In this document: in pieces, positions 63,830-64,000 of the stretch
Layout of the letters: every line of letters begins with the position of its first letter
How positions within the stretch are numbered: the first letter of the stretch is position 1
Assembly (NCBI GenBank): GCA_002368155.1
Contig: AP018180.1
Location: forward strand, 6,752,561 to 6,816,560
From: Nostoc carneum NIES-2107
GTDB lineage: Bacteria > Cyanobacteriota > Cyanobacteriia > Cyanobacteriales > Nostocaceae
Direction: 5' to 3'
DNA length: 64,000 nucleotides
The notes under the pieces: generated by a model
The model's input: only the letters and a program-made list of their open reading frames with translations
Told to the model about the DNA's origin: nothing
The model's database searches: none
Program-made: the position numbers and the translations under genes

Positions 63830-64000
63830 TGTGATGCTGCTATGAGGTGATAAATTTCATCCTCAAAGTTCAAATTTTGGCACAAATTATGGTTCAAAAT
63901 GTTCAACCCCTTTTCCTGCAAAGAAGCTAGGTGTAGCTTGTTCTGCAGCAGTGTATAGGGAATTCACAATTTAAAATTCAACTATTATGATGTTCGGATT
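63830..64000. other. Downstream intergenic sequence to window end
   Basis: 171 bases: AT-rich, with a short inverted motif CTGCAAAGAAGCTAGGTG resembling the block inserted in the nested MITE at 14150-14195. No gene or terminator is clear. Confidence 0.4.

Noticed and set aside
1-64000. tRNA, rRNA and known small RNAs
   Set aside because: I looked in the gaps for T-loop sequences (GGTTCGAATCC type) and the Yfr1 motif ACTCCTCACAC and found none. Faint or unusual RNA genes could be missed without a covariance search.

Overview
The window is a piece of a filamentous cyanobacterial chromosome, most likely from the order Nostocales. Four things point there: very many GCGATCGC (HIP1) octamers; long runs of degenerate heptamer repeats of the GGGGACT, GGTAATT and CCCCATG types between genes; a cyanobacterial gene set (kaiABC, petM, ycf39, nblR, mnmA, the S4-domain photosystem II protein, DUF2949 and DUF5340 proteins); and a KaiA reduced to its C-terminal domain, as is typical of Nostoc and Anabaena. 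No rRNA, tRNA or CRISPR array was recognised.

Layout. 0-8 kb: the end of a GT4 glycosyltransferase, a cyanophycinase-like S51 peptidase, a NifS/IscS-type cysteine desulfurase, three small PD-(D/E)XK-like proteins, a PrxQ peroxiredoxin and a zinc-ribbon Ser/Thr kinase fused to a beta-helix. 8-16 kb: a lipoxygenase diverging from a photolyase-like FAD-domain protein, then an EIIA(DhaM)-HPr-EI fusion, a nest of mobile miniature repeats, and a membrane protein with internal repeats. 16-27 kb: an SLH-domain protein, rpiA, a TPR protein with a small membrane protein, the bifunctional nnr, a SPOR-like protein, mnmA, a DUF6174-like protein and a secreted glycine-rich collagen-like protein. 27-31 kb: an SDR dehydrogenase, a complete IS4-family element inside an older miniature element, and the S4-domain protein. 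31-42 kb: a TolC-family protein, kaiC, kaiB and truncated kaiA on the minus strand, then a divergent 1139-residue CBS/histidine kinase with degenerate receiver domains, then pdxA. 42-51 kb: petM, ycf39, nadK, nblR, a DUF192 lipoprotein, small DUF2949 and DUF5340 genes, trpC and lpdA. 51-64 kb: a SWIM zinc-finger protein, a GT39 membrane glycosyltransferase, msrA, an M61 peptidase with PDZ domain, a HAMP histidine kinase, and a WGR-YwqG / membrane / DUF6745-like gene trio.

How the genes fit together. Most of this is core cyanobacterial physiology: the circadian oscillator and signalling, photosynthetic complex assembly (petM, ycf39), stress acclimation (nblR, prxQ, msrA) and cofactor or central metabolism (rpiA, nadK, pdxA, trpC, lpdA, nnr). 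The accessory layer is the repeats. At least three families of miniature inverted-repeat elements occur, some nested in each other, and comparing copies reveals pre-insertion sites and target duplications. A 26-28 bp palindrome occurs six times. Heptamer arrays fill gaps between genes, often convergent ones, and run into the upstream open frames of trpC and the SWIM gene.

The loci most worth following are the kai region (a KaiA whose upstream frame still resembles the lost linker, beside a kinase with three decayed receivers), the FAD-domain-only photolyase relative with a cysteine cluster, the orphan PTS fusion, the lipoxygenase with an unusual stereocontrol position, and the WGR trio. I did not see a clearly new multi-gene system; the candidates are graded accordingly.
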